Source: Nitrososphaerota archaeon
Lineage (GTDB): Archaea; Thermoproteota; Nitrososphaeria; Nitrososphaerales; Gagatemarchaeaceae
Reading direction: 5' to 3'
Length of the DNA: 64,000 bases
Assembly: GCA_029785195.1 (NCBI GenBank)
Contig: JAFMAD010000003.1
Location: 1-64,000 of the forward strand
Within the stretch, counting starts at the first letter, position 1. Each line of letters opens with the position of its first letter. Position numbers and translations under genes: made by a program. The notes below the pieces were generated by a model, which saw only the letters and a program-made list of their open reading frames with translations, was not told the origin of the DNA and did no database searches. Below, piece after piece: positions 9,230-16,851 of the stretch.

Positions 9230-10180
9230 GTGGCAGACGACATACCGGCAAGGTCGACTGTGACGACCCAAGAGCAGGCCGTCGAAAGCCAGAAGGAAAG
9301 GGAGATGGAGAAATCCTTCAGGGCCACCCCCAGGCTGAACAAGAGCCCCTTGCACGGACTCTGGGCACTCACCAACAGGGACCTGATCAAGTGGTACAAG
9401 AACCCCATCCAGCTGGTCATATCGCTTGTCCAGCCCGTGGTGTGGCTGGGCCTCTTCGGAAAGGCGTTCAACATAGGCGCCCTCTTCTCTAGCCAGCCCG
9501 GGGTCACCCCCGCCGAGGTCAACGCCGTCAACCTCGCGACGTTCGGGACCACCAGCTACTTCTCCTATCTGGGAGCGGGGATGCTCGCGTTCATCATCCT
9601 GTTCACCGCCGCGTTCTCAGGCATGTCCGTCGTGTGGGACAGGCGGTTCGGTTTCATGAACAAGGCCCTCAGCACCCCGGTGGGGCGGGGGGCCATAGTC
9701 ACCGGCAAGGTGCTGCAGAGCGTGGTCCGCTCGCTGATTCAAGCTGCCATGGTCCTTGTCATCGCCGTGCTTCTGGGGATGGACACGGCCAACTTCACCG
9801 TCTTCTCAATCGCAGGGTCCTTCGTCATACTGTTCTTCATGGCCTTCGGCCTCTCGTCGTTGTTCGTGATGCTCGCGCTCAGGTCGAGCGACTGGCAGAC
9901 CCAGATGGCGATCATAAACCTCCTCAACCTCCCTCTGCTCTTCGCCAGCAACGCGATGCTCCCGGTCAAGATAATGCCTTCGTGGCTCCAGTCGGTCATC
10001 AGATACAACCCGGTCAGCTACGCGGTCGACGGGGTGAGGCAGATGCTGCTGGGTACGGCGTCCGCCTCCGGGTTCACCGTCCTGGCCCCCCTGTGGGTAG
10101 ACTTCGCGGTCCTGACCGGCTTCGCCGCCCTCCTCGGGATTCTCGGGATAGTCCTCTCGTGGAGACTGCTCTCCCAGTAG
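9230..10180 (+). CDS. ABC-2 type permease (DrrB-like)
   Basis: 316 residues from GTG, three bases after the ATPase. About 50 charged residues precede a membrane domain with six helices (LVISLVQPVVWLGLFGKAFN; the cluster RRFGFMNKALSTPVGRGAIV between helices 2 and 3 is typical of ABC-2 permeases). One helix pair ends with LPLLFASNAMLP and YNPVSYAVDGVR, the conserved ABC-2 loop. Together with the ATPase and PadR regulator it forms a probable exporter of hydrophobic or toxic compounds, cargo unknown. Confidence 0.92.
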   Translation: MADDIPARSTVTTQEQAVESQKEREMEKSFRATPRLNKSPLHGLWALTNRDLIKWYKNPIQLVISLVQPVVWLGLFGKAFNIGALFSSQPGVTPAEVNAVNLATFGTTSYFSYLGAGMLAFIILFTAAFSGMSVVWDRRFGFMNKALSTPVGRGAIVTGKVLQSVVRSLIQAAMVLVIAVLLGMDTANFTVFSIAGSFVILFFMAFGLSSLFVMLALRSSDWQTQMAIINLLNLPLLFASNAMLPVKIMPSWLQSVIRYNPVSYAVDGVRQMLLGTASASGFTVLAPLWVDFAVLTGFAALLGILGIVLSWRLLSQ

Positions 10181-10187
10181 CTGGGAC

Positions 10188-10937
10188 CTAGCCGAAGATC
10201 GTCTTTCTGAGCTTCTCTGCCATGGCAAGTGGGTCCTGGTTCTGCCAGACGTTCCTCCCTACGGCGAGGCCCGTCCCCCCCGCCTGCATGACCCCTTCCA
10301 CCTGGCGCAGGAAGTCGCCGTCCGTGGGCGCCTTCGGACCTCCGCTCATGAAAACCTTGACCCCAGCCGCAGCCTTCACCGCCCAGGAGAAGCTCCCCGG
10401 GTCCCCGGTGTACTTGATTTTTACAGCGTCGGCCCCGAGCTCGAGCCCGGCCCTTGCGGCGTACGCCACCGTCTCCCTCGACGTGTCGTTCTGGACCGCT
10501 GCGCCCCGCGGGTAGATCCAGGCTATCGCCGGCATCCCCCTGGAGTGGGCTTCCTCCTGTATCCTCCCGAACTCCCTGAACATCTGCGGCTCGTGCTCGC
10601 TCCCGAGGTAGATGGTGTACCCGACCCCCTTCGCGCCCAGGGACTCGGCGTACTCCACGCTGCACACCTGCCGTGAGACAGGCTCCCCTTTCGGGAGGCT
10701 GGACTTGCCGTTGAGCTTCACTATAAGCGGGACCTTCCCGTCGTAGAACCTTTCGGCGACCCCTTTCTGGAACACCACGCCGTTGAACCCCCCCTTGGCG
10801 GCAATCTCCATGATGTAGGCCGGGTCGACGTTCTTCTCATTGAAGTCTGACGACGGACCGTGCTCCAGCCCCTGGTCGTAGGCGAGGAGCATGCTCTTCC
10901 CGCCGGTTAGGAACCTTTCCATCAGGGAACGCTTCAT
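10188..10937 (-). CDS. Archaeal class I fructose-bisphosphate aldolase (DhnA family)
   Basis: 249 residues. The motif LAYDQGLEHGP near the N terminus, the glycyl loops GVVFQKGVAERFYDG and VKIKYTGDPGSF (Schiff-base lysine region), MSGGPKAPTDGDFL and the phosphate-binding end GLAVGRNVWQ are those of the DeoC/FbaB-type aldolase of archaea. It cleaves or forms fructose 1,6-bisphosphate in glycolysis and gluconeogenesis. It is divergent from an FBPase gene, so the two successive gluconeogenic steps share one intergenic region. The TATA element 26 nt before the ATG predicts a leaderless message. Confidence 0.93.
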   Translation of the reverse strand: MKRSLMERFLTGGKSMLLAYDQGLEHGPSSDFNEKNVDPAYIMEIAAKGGFNGVVFQKGVAERFYDGKVPLIVKLNGKSSLPKGEPVSRQVCSVEYAESLGAKGVGYTIYLGSEHEPQMFREFGRIQEEAHSRGMPAIAWIYPRGAAVQNDTSRETVAYAARAGLELGADAVKIKYTGDPGSFSWAVKAAAGVKVFMSGGPKAPTDGDFLRQVEGVMQAGGTGLAVGRNVWQNQDPLAMAEKLRKTIFG

Positions 10938-10958
10938 GGAGGCGAAGTGCGTCCTGGG

Positions 10959-10967
10959 CTATATAAC
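10959..10967 (-). promoter_or_regulatory. TATA box of the aldolase gene
   Basis: GTTATATAG on the minus strand, centred 26 nt before the aldolase ATG. On the plus strand the same block could serve the FBPase gene, but would leave a leader of about 50 nt. Confidence 0.65.
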
Positions 10968-11037
10968 AGTCTCACACCCTCCCACGCGCCGGCGCCTCAA
11001 TACGCCTAAAAGGGCCGTCCCCGCCGAGCCGCCGTCA

Positions 11038-11931
11038 TTGAAGCTGGAGGAATTCCTGAGGCTCAACGCCCCTGACGACCTCGCTGCGCTCACCTACGCC
11101 ATAGCCAAGTCCAGTGTAGACGTCTGGGACAGCATACCGTTCAAGACCGGGCTCCTCACCGGGTCAAACCCTTCAGGGGACGCTCAGAAGGCGATCGACG
11201 TGTTCTCAAACGACCTGTTCGTCGAAGCGCTCACTTCAACGGGACACGCCGCGGAGGTGGCCTCGGAAGAGATGGAGGAGCCCGTGGCATCCAAGGGTGG
11301 CGTCAGCGTAGCCATGGACCCTCTCGACGGGAGCTCCAACGTCGAGACCAACAACCCTCTCGGTAGCATATTCGGCTTCTACTCTCGCAGACTGCCGGCT
11401 TCAGGGCGGAGCCTTGTCGGCGCCCTCTACGTCACCTACGGGACGATGCTCACCCTGACCTTCTCCTTCGGCAAAGGGGTCCACCGTTTCGTGGCCCTGC
11501 GGGAAGGGGCGGCGATGTCCTTCCAGCTGCTGGGGGTGAACCTCAAGCTCCCCGACAGGCCCGAGGTCTACGGCTTCGGGGGGTCGAGGAAGGAGTGGGT
11601 CGATGCCGCAGCCCGGTTCTGGGCCTCGCTCGACGGCAGAGGGCTCAGGAACAGGTACTGTGGGACCTTCGTCGGAGACTACAACCAGGTGCTCGCGAGG
11701 GGTGGGATCTTCTCATACCCGGCGCTGGTCAACAAGCCAAGGGGCAAGCTGCGGGTCCTCTTCGAGTGCGCCCCCATGGCCTACATCAACGAGCAGGCGG
11801 GCGGGTACGCAAGCGACGGCACAAAGAACATGCTGGACGTAGCCCCGTCAGGGCTTGCCGAGACCTCTCCGCTCTACATAGGTAGCGCCGGACTGGTCCG
11901 CGAGGTCGAGCAGAGCCTCTCGTCTGCCTAG
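11038..11931 (+). CDS. fbp: Class I fructose-1,6-bisphosphatase
   Basis: 297 residues. The lithium-sensitive phosphatase motif AMDPLDGSSNVETNNPLG (metal ligands Asp, Asp, and upstream SEEMEEP) identifies the FBPase/IMPase superfamily, and the substrate-binding stretches NRYCGTFVGDYNQVLARGG and KLRVLFECAPMAYINEQAGG are specific to class I FBPase. It removes the 1-phosphate of fructose 1,6-bisphosphate in gluconeogenesis. The frame is open upstream, but TTG at 11038 gives the expected N terminus (KLEEFLRL). Many archaea use a bifunctional aldolase/phosphatase for this step instead, so the class I enzyme here may have been acquired from bacteria. Confidence 0.93.
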   Translation: MKLEEFLRLNAPDDLAALTYAIAKSSVDVWDSIPFKTGLLTGSNPSGDAQKAIDVFSNDLFVEALTSTGHAAEVASEEMEEPVASKGGVSVAMDPLDGSSNVETNNPLGSIFGFYSRRLPASGRSLVGALYVTYGTMLTLTFSFGKGVHRFVALREGAAMSFQLLGVNLKLPDRPEVYGFGGSRKEWVDAAARFWASLDGRGLRNRYCGTFVGDYNQVLARGGIFSYPALVNKPRGKLRVLFECAPMAYINEQAGGYASDGTKNMLDVAPSGLAETSPLYIGSAGLVREVEQSLSSA

Positions 11932-12004
11932 AGCCGCGTCTTGTCCGTCTTCAAAAACAGGGGCGGGCGCCGCCGGCGAGACGCCGGGGCGTCCAGACTT
12001 GTGT

Positions 12005-13297
12005 CTATGGGAACACGCCGAGGGTCTTGACCGCTTCCGCCACCCTTCCGACGCCGACTATCATGGCTCCTGTCCTCATGTCGACGTCGTGCTTGAGGCT
12101 GGCTGCGTGCACGTCGCGGAACGCCGATGTGATCTTCTTCTCCAGCATGGCGTTCACCTCGTCCTCCGTCCAGTAGATCCTCTCGAGGTTCTGGACCCAC
12201 TCCAGGTAGCTGACGATGACGCCGCCAGAGTTGGCCAGGATGTCTGGGATCATGAAGACCTTGTTGGCGTGCAGGATCTTGTCCGCTTCCGGGGTCGTTG
12301 GTCCGTTGGCGCACTCTACGATAATCTTGGCCTTGATCCCCTTGGCGGTGTCTGGGAGTATTGCGTTCTCGAGGGCGGCAGGGCTGAGGATGTCCACGTT
12401 CAGCTGAAGGAGCTCCTTCTCAGAGATCTCCTGGCTCCCCGGGAATCCTACGACAGAGCCTGTCTTCTCCTTGTAGGCGATGAGCTTTCCGGCGTCCATG
12501 CCCGCCTTGCTCATGATGGAGCCCTTGGAGTCGCTGGCCCCCATCAACTTGGGGCCGTATGACTGGAGGATCTCAGCGAAGTTGGAGCCAGCGTTGCCGA
12601 ATCCCTGTACGGCGAACGTAGCGCTCTTCAGGTTGATCTTGTTCGCCTTGGCTGCCTCGACCGTCGTGTACACAGCTCCGCGTCCTGTAGCCTTGTCCCT
12701 CCCTAGAGAGCCGCCGAGCGCGATGGGCTTGCCTGTGATCACCGCAGGAGACATGAACCCTTCGAGCGTGTTGTATGTGTCGAGTATCCAGGCCATGGTC
12801 TGGGCGTTAGTATAGACGTCGGGCGCGGGGATGTCTTGGTAGGGTCCGATGATTGGGGAGATGGCCGACGCGAAGCGTCGGGTCAGCCGCTCGTTCTCTC
12901 CAGCCGACAAGCGCTTGGGGTCGCAGACGATCCCTCCCTTGGCGCCCCCGTAGGGGATGTTCGCGACGCTTGTCTTCCATGTCATCCATGCGGCCAGTGC
13001 TTTCACCTCGTCCAGCGTCACGCCTGGGTGGTACCTGATTCCTCCCTTGAATGGGCCCCTCGCGTCGTTGTATTGCACCCTGTATCCGGTGAACACTCTG
13101 GTGCGCCCGTCGTCCATCTTGACGGGGAGTGCGACCGTGAGCTGTCTCTTGGGGTGGGCAAGCACCTGGTGGATACCTTCGTCTAGCTTGAGGTACTCAG
13201 CAGCGATCCTCAGCTGCTCGAGCGCGTTCTCAAACGGATTTGGTTTGACCTGCTGGTTTGCCTGTTGCATCTCTCGCACTTCGTACTTTTGGGCCAT
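12005..13297 (-). CDS. gdhA: Glutamate dehydrogenase
   Basis: 430 residues, normal for the hexameric Glu/Leu dehydrogenase family. The substrate-binding motif ARGPFKGGIRYHP, the catalytic stretch IPYGGAKGGIVCDP, PAPDVYTNAQTM and the Rossmann loop VQGFGNAGSNFAE are complete. It interconverts glutamate and 2-oxoglutarate plus ammonium; coenzyme preference is not clear. GTTAAATAG lies 26 nt before the ATG and an AGGAG block lies 9 nt before it, so either leaderless or Shine-Dalgarno initiation is possible. Confidence 0.96.
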   Translation of the reverse strand: MAQKYEVREMQQANQQVKPNPFENALEQLRIAAEYLKLDEGIHQVLAHPKRQLTVALPVKMDDGRTRVFTGYRVQYNDARGPFKGGIRYHPGVTLDEVKALAAWMTWKTSVANIPYGGAKGGIVCDPKRLSAGENERLTRRFASAISPIIGPYQDIPAPDVYTNAQTMAWILDTYNTLEGFMSPAVITGKPIALGGSLGRDKATGRGAVYTTVEAAKANKINLKSATFAVQGFGNAGSNFAEILQSYGPKLMGASDSKGSIMSKAGMDAGKLIAYKEKTGSVVGFPGSQEISEKELLQLNVDILSPAALENAILPDTAKGIKAKIIVECANGPTTPEADKILHANKVFMIPDILANSGGVIVSYLEWVQNLERIYWTEDEVNAMLEKKITSAFRDVHAASLKHDVDMRTGAMIVGVGRVAEAVKTLGVFP

Positions 13298-13318
13298 AAA
13301 ACGGCTCCTTTTAACATT

Positions 13319-13327
13319 CTATTTAAC
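13319..13327 (-). promoter_or_regulatory. TATA box of glutamate dehydrogenase
   Basis: GTTAAATAG on the minus strand, centred 26 nt before the ATG. Confidence 0.55.
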
Positions 13328-13342
13328 GGCGGACGTCGGTTC

Positions 13343-14008
13343 TCAACTCAGAGAACGAGCGAGCTCGCGGACCTTGGACTCCCAGTCGCGGGCTTTCACC
13401 ACGCTGCTCGCCGCCAGCACCCCGTCGGCGCCGAGCCTCACCGCCTTCTCCACGTCCTCGCCGGTGACTATCCCAGCGCCGCAGAGTATCTTCCCCTTGA
13501 AACCACCCTCCCGGACGGCTGCGACCGTCCTCTCCACGAGCTCAGGCTTTGCCCTGGACACGGCCACCCCGCTCCCTATCAGCTCGGGGGGTTCTATCGC
13601 TACATACTTCGGCCCGAGAAGGGCGAGCTCCGCGGCCTCCTGGCTCGTCTGAGCGCATATGCAGACGTCCAGGCCCAACCCGGCCAGCCGGGGGACCAGC
13701 CTCGCGAGGACCCCGGGGGGGACGCGGGCTTCGCTGTGGTTGAGCATGGCTCCTGACGCCCCGGCGGCCTTCACTGACTCTGGTATGACCGCCCCCGTCG
13801 TCTTGTCTCCTGCTTCTCCTCCCACGGCCTGGCAGAAGACCCTCGCCCCGGTGATAGACGCGACCAGGGCCAGCATCGGCGTAGGCGGGGCGACGACGCC
13901 CTCGACCCCGAGGTCGTCAGATATCTTCTTGACGGCCCGAGCCAGTCTTACCGCCCCTTCCCCCATCGCTTCCGGGTAGTTCTTGCAGTTGACTATGATG
14001 GTCCGCAA
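13343..14008 (-). CDS. tpiA: Triosephosphate isomerase (archaeal short form)
   Basis: 221 residues, matching the short archaeal enzyme rather than the 250-residue bacterial one. Asn and Lys of the active site lie in VNCKNY at the N terminus, the catalytic His in MLNHSEARV, the catalytic Glu in AIEPPELIGSG, and the phosphate loop is CGAGIVTGEDV. It interconverts DHAP and glyceraldehyde 3-phosphate. The start is TTG (reads RTIIVNCKN). It lies close to the aldolase, FBPase and GDH genes but in its own transcription unit. Confidence 0.95.
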   Translation of the reverse strand: MRTIIVNCKNYPEAMGEGAVRLARAVKKISDDLGVEGVVAPPTPMLALVASITGARVFCQAVGGEAGDKTTGAVIPESVKAAGASGAMLNHSEARVPPGVLARLVPRLAGLGLDVCICAQTSQEAAELALLGPKYVAIEPPELIGSGVAVSRAKPELVERTVAAVREGGFKGKILCGAGIVTGEDVEKAVRLGADGVLAASSVVKARDWESKVRELARSLS

Positions 14009-14092
14009 GCCGCCATCTTGACACAGCCTCCACTGGGTGTCTAAAAGGATGGCGCGGTGGAAGATGGGCGTTCCGGCATAGGAGGATTCCTG

Positions 14093-14185
14093 TTAGAACC
14101 CTTCCTCGTCCGAGTCCTCTTCCCAGCCGTCCTCGTCCAAGTCTTCGTCTAGGTCCTCGTCGAGCTCTTGGTCCTCTTCGGACAT
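14093..14185 (-). CDS. Very acidic 30-residue microprotein
   Basis: MSEEDQELDEDLDEDLDEDG and ten more residues ending GF. About two thirds of the residues are Asp or Glu, with a repeated LDED unit, one Trp and no basic residue. It has an ATG, a TAA, and a TATA-like TTTAATAG centred 29 nt upstream, so it looks like a real leaderless gene rather than chance, but the composition alone could also arise by chance in a repeat of GAGGAC codons. No function is known; such acidic tails elsewhere mimic DNA or bind basic proteins. Confidence 0.5.
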   Translation of the reverse strand: MSEEDQELDEDLDEDLDEDGWEEDSDEEGF

Positions 14186-14216
14186 GACGCCCCGGCGATT
14201 TTGATTCCACTATTAA

Positions 14217-14831
14217 ATGTCGCGGTGGGTGGGGGAGGGCATGGGGCAGGTCGTGAAGATGGACGGGAGGGGCTTGGCGAGGGCGGCGGAAGCGGTGCTC
14301 AGGGGCGGCCTTGTGGTCTATCCTACGGACACTGTCTACGGGCTCGGCTGTGACCCGTTCAACGAGGAGGCGGTGCGGAGGCTCTTTGCGGCGAAGGGGA
14401 GGGGGGCCAAAGCTGTCCCGGTACTGTGCAGCACAAACCAGAAGGCCGCGGACCTCGTCGACCTAGGGGAGAAGGGGGGAGAGCTGGCGAGGCGGTACTG
14501 GCCAGGCGCCCTCACCATCGTCGCCCCCCTCAAGATGCGCGTCCCTGAAATGCTCAGCCAGGGCCCCAACCTCGGCGTCAGGGTGCCAGACCACTCTCTG
14601 TGTCTCGAGCTCATCTCCTCCTGCGGAGGGTGGCTAGCGGGGACGAGCGCCAACATCTCTGGGGCGCCCTCGGCCAGGAGCGCCACTGACGCGCTCAGCC
14701 AGCTCGGCGACACGGTGGACTTGATCCTCGACGGGGGGCCCTCCCCAGGCACCGGGTCGACCGTAGTGAGCGTAGTCGGAGGCTCTGTCACAATCTTAAG
14801 AACCGGTCAAATCGGGGTCGAAACGAGCTGA
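14217..14831 (+). CDS. Threonylcarbamoyl-AMP synthase (Sua5/YrdC)
   Basis: 204 residues covering only the YrdC domain: GGLVVYPTDTVYGLGCDPFN, the lysine motif KGRGAKAVPVLC, YWPGALTIVAPL, LGVRVPDHSLC and AGTSANISG. It makes threonylcarbamoyl-AMP from Thr, bicarbonate and ATP, which the KEOPS complex transfers to A37 of tRNAs; the KEOPS subunit Cgi121 is encoded just downstream on the other strand. The start may be this ATG or the ATG at 14241. It is divergent from the acidic microprotein with a shared AT-rich block at 14211-14220. Confidence 0.93.
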   Translation: MSRWVGEGMGQVVKMDGRGLARAAEAVLRGGLVVYPTDTVYGLGCDPFNEEAVRRLFAAKGRGAKAVPVLCSTNQKAADLVDLGEKGGELARRYWPGALTIVAPLKMRVPEMLSQGPNLGVRVPDHSLCLELISSCGGWLAGTSANISGAPSARSATDALSQLGDTVDLILDGGPSPGTGSTVVSVVGGSVTILRTGQIGVETS

Positions 14832-14832
14832 G

Positions 14833-15351
14833 ATAGGGACGAACCTGATAGTCACTTCAGCCAAGGGCCTGGAGGCGAGGGCCTCGGCCGAGTTCAAGGA
14901 GATAGCCCTCCTTTCTGGGATTAGGAAGCTGGTCATAGACAGGTCTGCCTATGATGGCGTCATCGAGGTGGACGTCGAAGACCCCAGGGCCCTCGTATCG
15001 TTCATCACAGACTACGTCCGTTCCGAACCATTCAGGGTCAGGTACATCCTTAGGATAATCCCGATCAACCGCGTGGTGGACACCAAGATCGAAGATATAG
15101 TGAACGCGGTGAAGGAGCTCTCCGGAGCTATAGGCCCTGGCGAGACGTTCAGGATCACCATCGAGGCCAGGGATTCTCCATATTCGGACAAGGAGCTGAT
15201 AGACTCGCTGGCAGACGCCGTCGACAGGGACGTGGACCTAGACTCCCCAGACAAAGTCGTCCTCCTGGAGATCTTCGGCGAATACGCGGGGGTGTCGGTC
15301 ATATCCCCGAGCGAGATAGTCAGCATCCAGAAGCTCAAGCGCGCGGTCTAG
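14833..15351 (+). CDS. RNA-binding protein of THUMP/RNA-processing type with no canonical start
   Basis: The frame reads IGTNLIVTSAKGLEARASAE and continues through RPLVI-like strands to KLKRAV; the fold pattern (NLIVTSAKG..., then YILRIIPINRVVDTKIEDIV with the THUMP signature RIIPI, then TFRITIEARDSPYS) is that of a THUMP domain, which binds tRNA. No ATG, GTG or TTG exists in frame between the TAA near 14798 and a GTG at 14968, which would remove the first conserved strand. I place the start at ATA 14833, next to the Sua5 stop; CTG at 14845 is the alternative. Homology argues that the upstream part is translated. The stop overlaps that of Cgi121. Confidence 0.75.
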   Translation: MGTNLIVTSAKGLEARASAEFKEIALLSGIRKLVIDRSAYDGVIEVDVEDPRALVSFITDYVRSEPFRVRYILRIIPINRVVDTKIEDIVNAVKELSGAIGPGETFRITIEARDSPYSDKELIDSLADAVDRDVDLDSPDKVVLLEIFGEYAGVSVISPSEIVSIQKLKRAV

Positions 15352-15773
15352 GGCTTCTCCGCCCCTAGGAGCGCCGCCCCTTCCACCTTGGCGAGCTCGC
15401 GGCGCGATAGGGCCCTCCTGGGGAGCTCGACCCCCCCGAAGCCTGGCGGCCGGTTCAGGGCCGAGTGTCCGGCCACGATGGCGAGGAAAGGCTCGCCCTT
15501 CTTCGCCCCCTCCTGAACGATGGCCCTTGCGATTTGGGTGGTCCCGGCGAGCCGCAGCAGGAGGTCGATCTCGGGTTTCTTGGCGAGGAGCCCCCCGGAC
15601 GCTTCCGCGCGTAGGGTCTGCGCGGCGACCATCTCCGCGAGGAACCCGTTCTGCACCGACCCGGCCCTCACCGTCTGGACCACCGCGCCGGGGTTGGCGC
15701 GCGCGAGGTCGCGCTTCACTTCGTCCGGGTCCATCCCTTCGCAGAGGTAGGCCAGCACGATGACCTTCCCCAT
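15348..15773 (-). CDS. cgi121: KEOPS complex subunit Cgi121
   Basis: 141 residues. The order strand, helix, then RAGSVQNGFLAEMVAAQTLRAE, KPEIDLLLRLAGTTQIARAI and a late IVAGHSAL strand matches Cgi121/TPRKB, including the conserved LLLRL.GT.QI motif that contacts the Bud32 kinase and tRNA. It recruits tRNA to the threonylcarbamoyl transferase complex. An ATG four codons upstream (15785) overlaps the preceding gene; the ATG used here lies one base after that gene's stop, with GGATGAG as a possible Shine-Dalgarno. Confidence 0.9.
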   Translation of the reverse strand: MGKVIVLAYLCEGMDPDEVKRDLARANPGAVVQTVRAGSVQNGFLAEMVAAQTLRAEASGGLLAKKPEIDLLLRLAGTTQIARAIVQEGAKKGEPFLAIVAGHSALNRPPGFGGVELPRRALSRRELAKVEGAALLGAEKP

Positions 15774-15774
15774 C

Positions 15775-16032
15775 TCATCCACCATGAGAGAACGGCAAAA
15801 GTGAAACCCTCGCGCCGTCAGATATCCGAGCAGACCTCCCGGCCGGGACGAACGCCTCGCCGTCCTCGACCAACACGATCGTGTTGTACTTGCTGAATCC
15901 CGGGTCTTGTAGGCCCGTCATCGCCCTCACCCTCTCCACGAGCTCAGACGCGTCGAGCCCGGGTTCTTGAATCGTGATTTCCTTCGCTCCGACCGCGGTG
16001 CCTATGTGGCCCAGGCATCTGACCTGGATCAT
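15775..16032 (-). CDS. MoaD/ThiS-like ubiquitin-fold protein ending in Gly-Gly
   Basis: 85 residues of beta-grasp type: an N-terminal strand IQVRCLGHIGTAVG, a helix ASELVERVRAMTG, then DGEAFVPAGRSARISDGARV and the C-terminal SHGG. The free diglycine is what an E1-like enzyme adenylates in sulfur carriers and SAMP/Urm1 modifiers. A MoeB/UbaA-like enzyme with rhodanese domain is encoded at 31.8 kb. The location between a ParB/SerK-like gene and Cgi121 (with overlapping ends) suggests tRNA thiolation or protein tagging rather than only molybdopterin synthesis, but this is inference. Confidence 0.85.
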   Translation of the reverse strand: MIQVRCLGHIGTAVGAKEITIQEPGLDASELVERVRAMTGLQDPGFSKYNTIVLVEDGEAFVPAGRSARISDGARVSLLPFSHGG

Positions 16033-16847
16033 GCCTGGTCCAGGAACAGGAGCCTTTCCTTATACATTCTTCCTTCGTACGTGGAGCCAGGCGGCGACAG
16101 GCGCCCTCCGCTCCCCTTCAGCCTGAGCCTGAGCCCTTCGCTGGTCGCCCTGTTGAGCTCGCTGATGGGGAAACGCACAGAGACAGGTCTAGGGTCGATC
16201 ACGTGCATCGAAGTCTTGCATGGGAAGAGCTTCCCAGACCGTGCGGCAGCTATCACGTCGTCCTTCATGAGCTTCCGTGGGAGGAGCACGACCCTCCTCC
16301 TGTCCTGGAGCTCTATGTCGACGTCGTCTTCCGGGACGAACCTCCTCTCCCATCCCATCTGATCTGCGACACCGTCGAAGGCGAGCATGACCGCCCCGAC
16401 CTCCTCCTGGGACGCCCCCCCTACGAGATAGGCCGCGTCGCTTGTCAGAGCCGCGACCGCCGCCTCCCTCCTCTCCAGCGCGGAGAAAGCCTCCGCCAGC
16501 GTCGTCCTCCTGGCGCTGTCCAAGCCCTCGAGGAGGTCGCGGGTGCTCCCTGACTGCCTCGGCGCGTAAGCCCGGGCCCACCTGCCCAAGGAGACGGCCC
16601 GCGAGCTGTAATCCACGGCGCAGCATACGACGTTCTCCAGGTGGAGCTCAACGAATGCGGCGAGCCGGTGCATGCCGTCAAGGACCGTAGCCGTCTCCCT
16701 GTCGATGATGACGGGGTCCTTCTGCACGCCGTCGCGGAGCATCTCCTCAACAAGCTCGCTGACGCGCCGCGGGATTGTCTCTTCGTGAGGACGAAGGGAT
16801 GGTACTGGTCGGATCCCCAGGGTGAAGCCCGCCGTCGCCAGGGCCAA
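16029..16847 (-). CDS. ParB-fold protein, SerK-like (possible free serine kinase)
   Basis: 272 residues. An N-terminal ParB/Srx-like domain contains PVPSLRPHEET, the QKDPVIIDRETATVLDGMHRLAAF segment (DGMHR replaces the DGHHR of SerK and SbnI-like kinases), followed by a helical and mixed C-terminal domain ending in RMYKERLLFLDQ. In Thermococcus the SerK enzyme phosphorylates free serine for cysteine synthesis; that role is possible here but the first His of the motif is Met, so a non-kinase function cannot be excluded. A longer ATG start at 16898 would overlap eS17 by 46 nt; I prefer TTG at 16847. Its stop overlaps the next gene by four bases. Confidence 0.65.
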   Translation of the reverse strand: MALATAGFTLGIRPVPSLRPHEETIPRRVSELVEEMLRDGVQKDPVIIDRETATVLDGMHRLAAFVELHLENVVCCAVDYSSRAVSLGRWARAYAPRQSGSTRDLLEGLDSARRTTLAEAFSALERREAAVAALTSDAAYLVGGASQEEVGAVMLAFDGVADQMGWERRFVPEDDVDIELQDRRRVVLLPRKLMKDDVIAAARSGKLFPCKTSMHVIDPRPVSVRFPISELNRATSEGLRLRLKGSGGRLSPPGSTYEGRMYKERLLFLDQA

Positions 16848-16851
16848 GGTT

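Noticed and set aside
11975-11995. Hairpin GACGCCGGGGCGTC as a terminator between FBPase and GDH
   Set aside because: It has no T run, and such GC palindromes are expected at this base composition; archaeal terminators rely on T runs.
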